Shown: in pieces, positions 14,030 to 14,355 of the stretch
How the letters are laid out: every line of letters begins with the position of its first letter
How positions within the stretch are numbered: the stretch's first letter is position 1
DNA from: JAUVYV01 sp964394625
Lineage (GTDB): Bacteria > Planctomycetota > Phycisphaerae > Sedimentisphaerales > Anaerobacaceae
Length of the DNA: 14,355 nucleotides
NCBI GenBank assembly: GCA_964394625.1
Contig: CAYMYK010000070.1
Location: 1-14,355 of the forward strand
Reading direction: 5' to 3'
Translations under genes and position numbers: made by a program
The notes under the pieces: generated by a model
Seen by the model: the letters and a program-made list of their open reading frames with translations, nothing else
Databases searched by the model: none
What the model was told of the DNA's origin: nothing

Positions 14030-14355
14030 TCAGTACCGCCTGTGCCGTATATGAAAAAACTGAATCAAATCCTGTATGTACGGCTTGTCCGTGCTTATAC
14101 TGATGCAGTCGACGTTTATCGAGTTGAGTGTTCTCTTTAGCTGGTCGAAGCTTTGGCGGCTCGTGCCGCCGTAGCTGAGCCGGAATCTTCTGCTTGATGT
14201 ATCGATAAAAATGAGCTCGCCCGTTTCGGCGTCGGCCAATTCAATCAGGCCGACATCAGGCATCTCGACCTCGGCCGGGTCCCTGACAGAAACCGCGATA
14301 ACGTCGTGCCGTTTGTTAAGCTGACTGAGCGGCTTTTTGAAATCCGTCTCTATAA
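14030..14355 (-). CDS. DUF58-domain protein, C-terminal part (5' end outside window)
   Basis: The frame is open from the right edge to a TGA at 14030-14032 (about 108 residues). It reads FKKPLSQLNKRHDVIAVSVR, then DPAEVEMPDVGLIELADAET, then GELIFIDTSSRRFR. This is the end of the DUF58 domain of MoxR-associated proteins, where a helix is followed by 'RHDV.A..V.DP.E...P..G......D.E.G....VDT'. It ends IQFFHIRHRRY. The internal ATG at 14263 is not the start because conserved sequence continues upstream of it. DUF58 proteins are encoded with MoxR ATPases and Bat VWA proteins, so this is the visible head of the Bat operon. Its MoxR partner is expected to the right. Confidence 0.88.
   Translation of the reverse strand, partial: IETDFKKPLSQLNKRHDVIAVSVRDPAEVEMPDVGLIELADAETGELIFIDTSSRRFRLSYGGTSRQSFDQLKRTLNSINVDCISISTDKPYIQDLIQFFHIRHRRY

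Noticed and set aside
13903..14140. Small ORFs in the gap between DUF58 and the SurA-like gene, on either strand
   Set aside because: The peptides come from the REP-like 17-mer (PSTSSGQ/LSLSKG) and lack conserved starts or ribosome-binding sites.

Overview
The window looks like a chromosomal segment of a Planctomycetota-type bacterium, most likely from the Phycisphaerae/Sedimentisphaerales side. This is an inference. It rests on a complete Bat (aerotolerance) operon, a planctomycete-style prepilin-like protein with an N-terminal methylation motif and a C-terminal 'FADGHV' signature next to glmS, and moderately GC-rich coding sequence.

Left part (about 1-2340) is an accessory region. It holds a four-unit 21-bp tandem repeat (46-129) and a 29-codon ORF that stops abruptly (235-324). 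Next come two unrelated genes: a nucleoside-deoxyribosyltransferase/TIR-like nucleotide-binding protein (333-1271) and a membrane-anchored protein with a probable FxLYD-type beta domain (1487-1984). Each is preceded by a similar motif of about 28 bp ending in GTTAG-GCAA, which resembles a cassette boundary. A strong hairpin lies between them. Then follows a truncated IS1380-family transposase (about 2113-2310) that abuts the glmS promoter.

Middle part (2340-5870, plus strand) holds glmS (2408-4276), the prepilin-like gene starting 5 nt after it (4282-5049), a large imperfect inverted repeat (5067-5160), and a coiled-coil lipoprotein (5284-5805) that converges on the Bat operon.

Right part (5871-14355, minus strand, transcribed right to left) is one tightly packed operon. 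Its order is DUF58 protein (partial, runs off the window), membrane-anchored SurA-like protein without a visible parvulin domain, BatD-like lipoprotein, batA, batB, batC, batD, batE. Spacings from the SurA-like gene onward run from overlaps (4 nt twice, 20 nt once) to 19 nt, so translational coupling is likely. The two VWA proteins, the TPR proteins and the Ig-like membrane proteins probably form an envelope complex. A MoxR-type AAA+ ATPase gene is expected just upstream, outside the window. A 17-bp REP-like sequence (13936-13952) sits in the only sizeable gap of the operon.

No rRNA, tRNA, CRISPR array or integrase gene was seen. The most unusual material is the 1-2340 accessory segment and the two extra genes at the head of the Bat operon.
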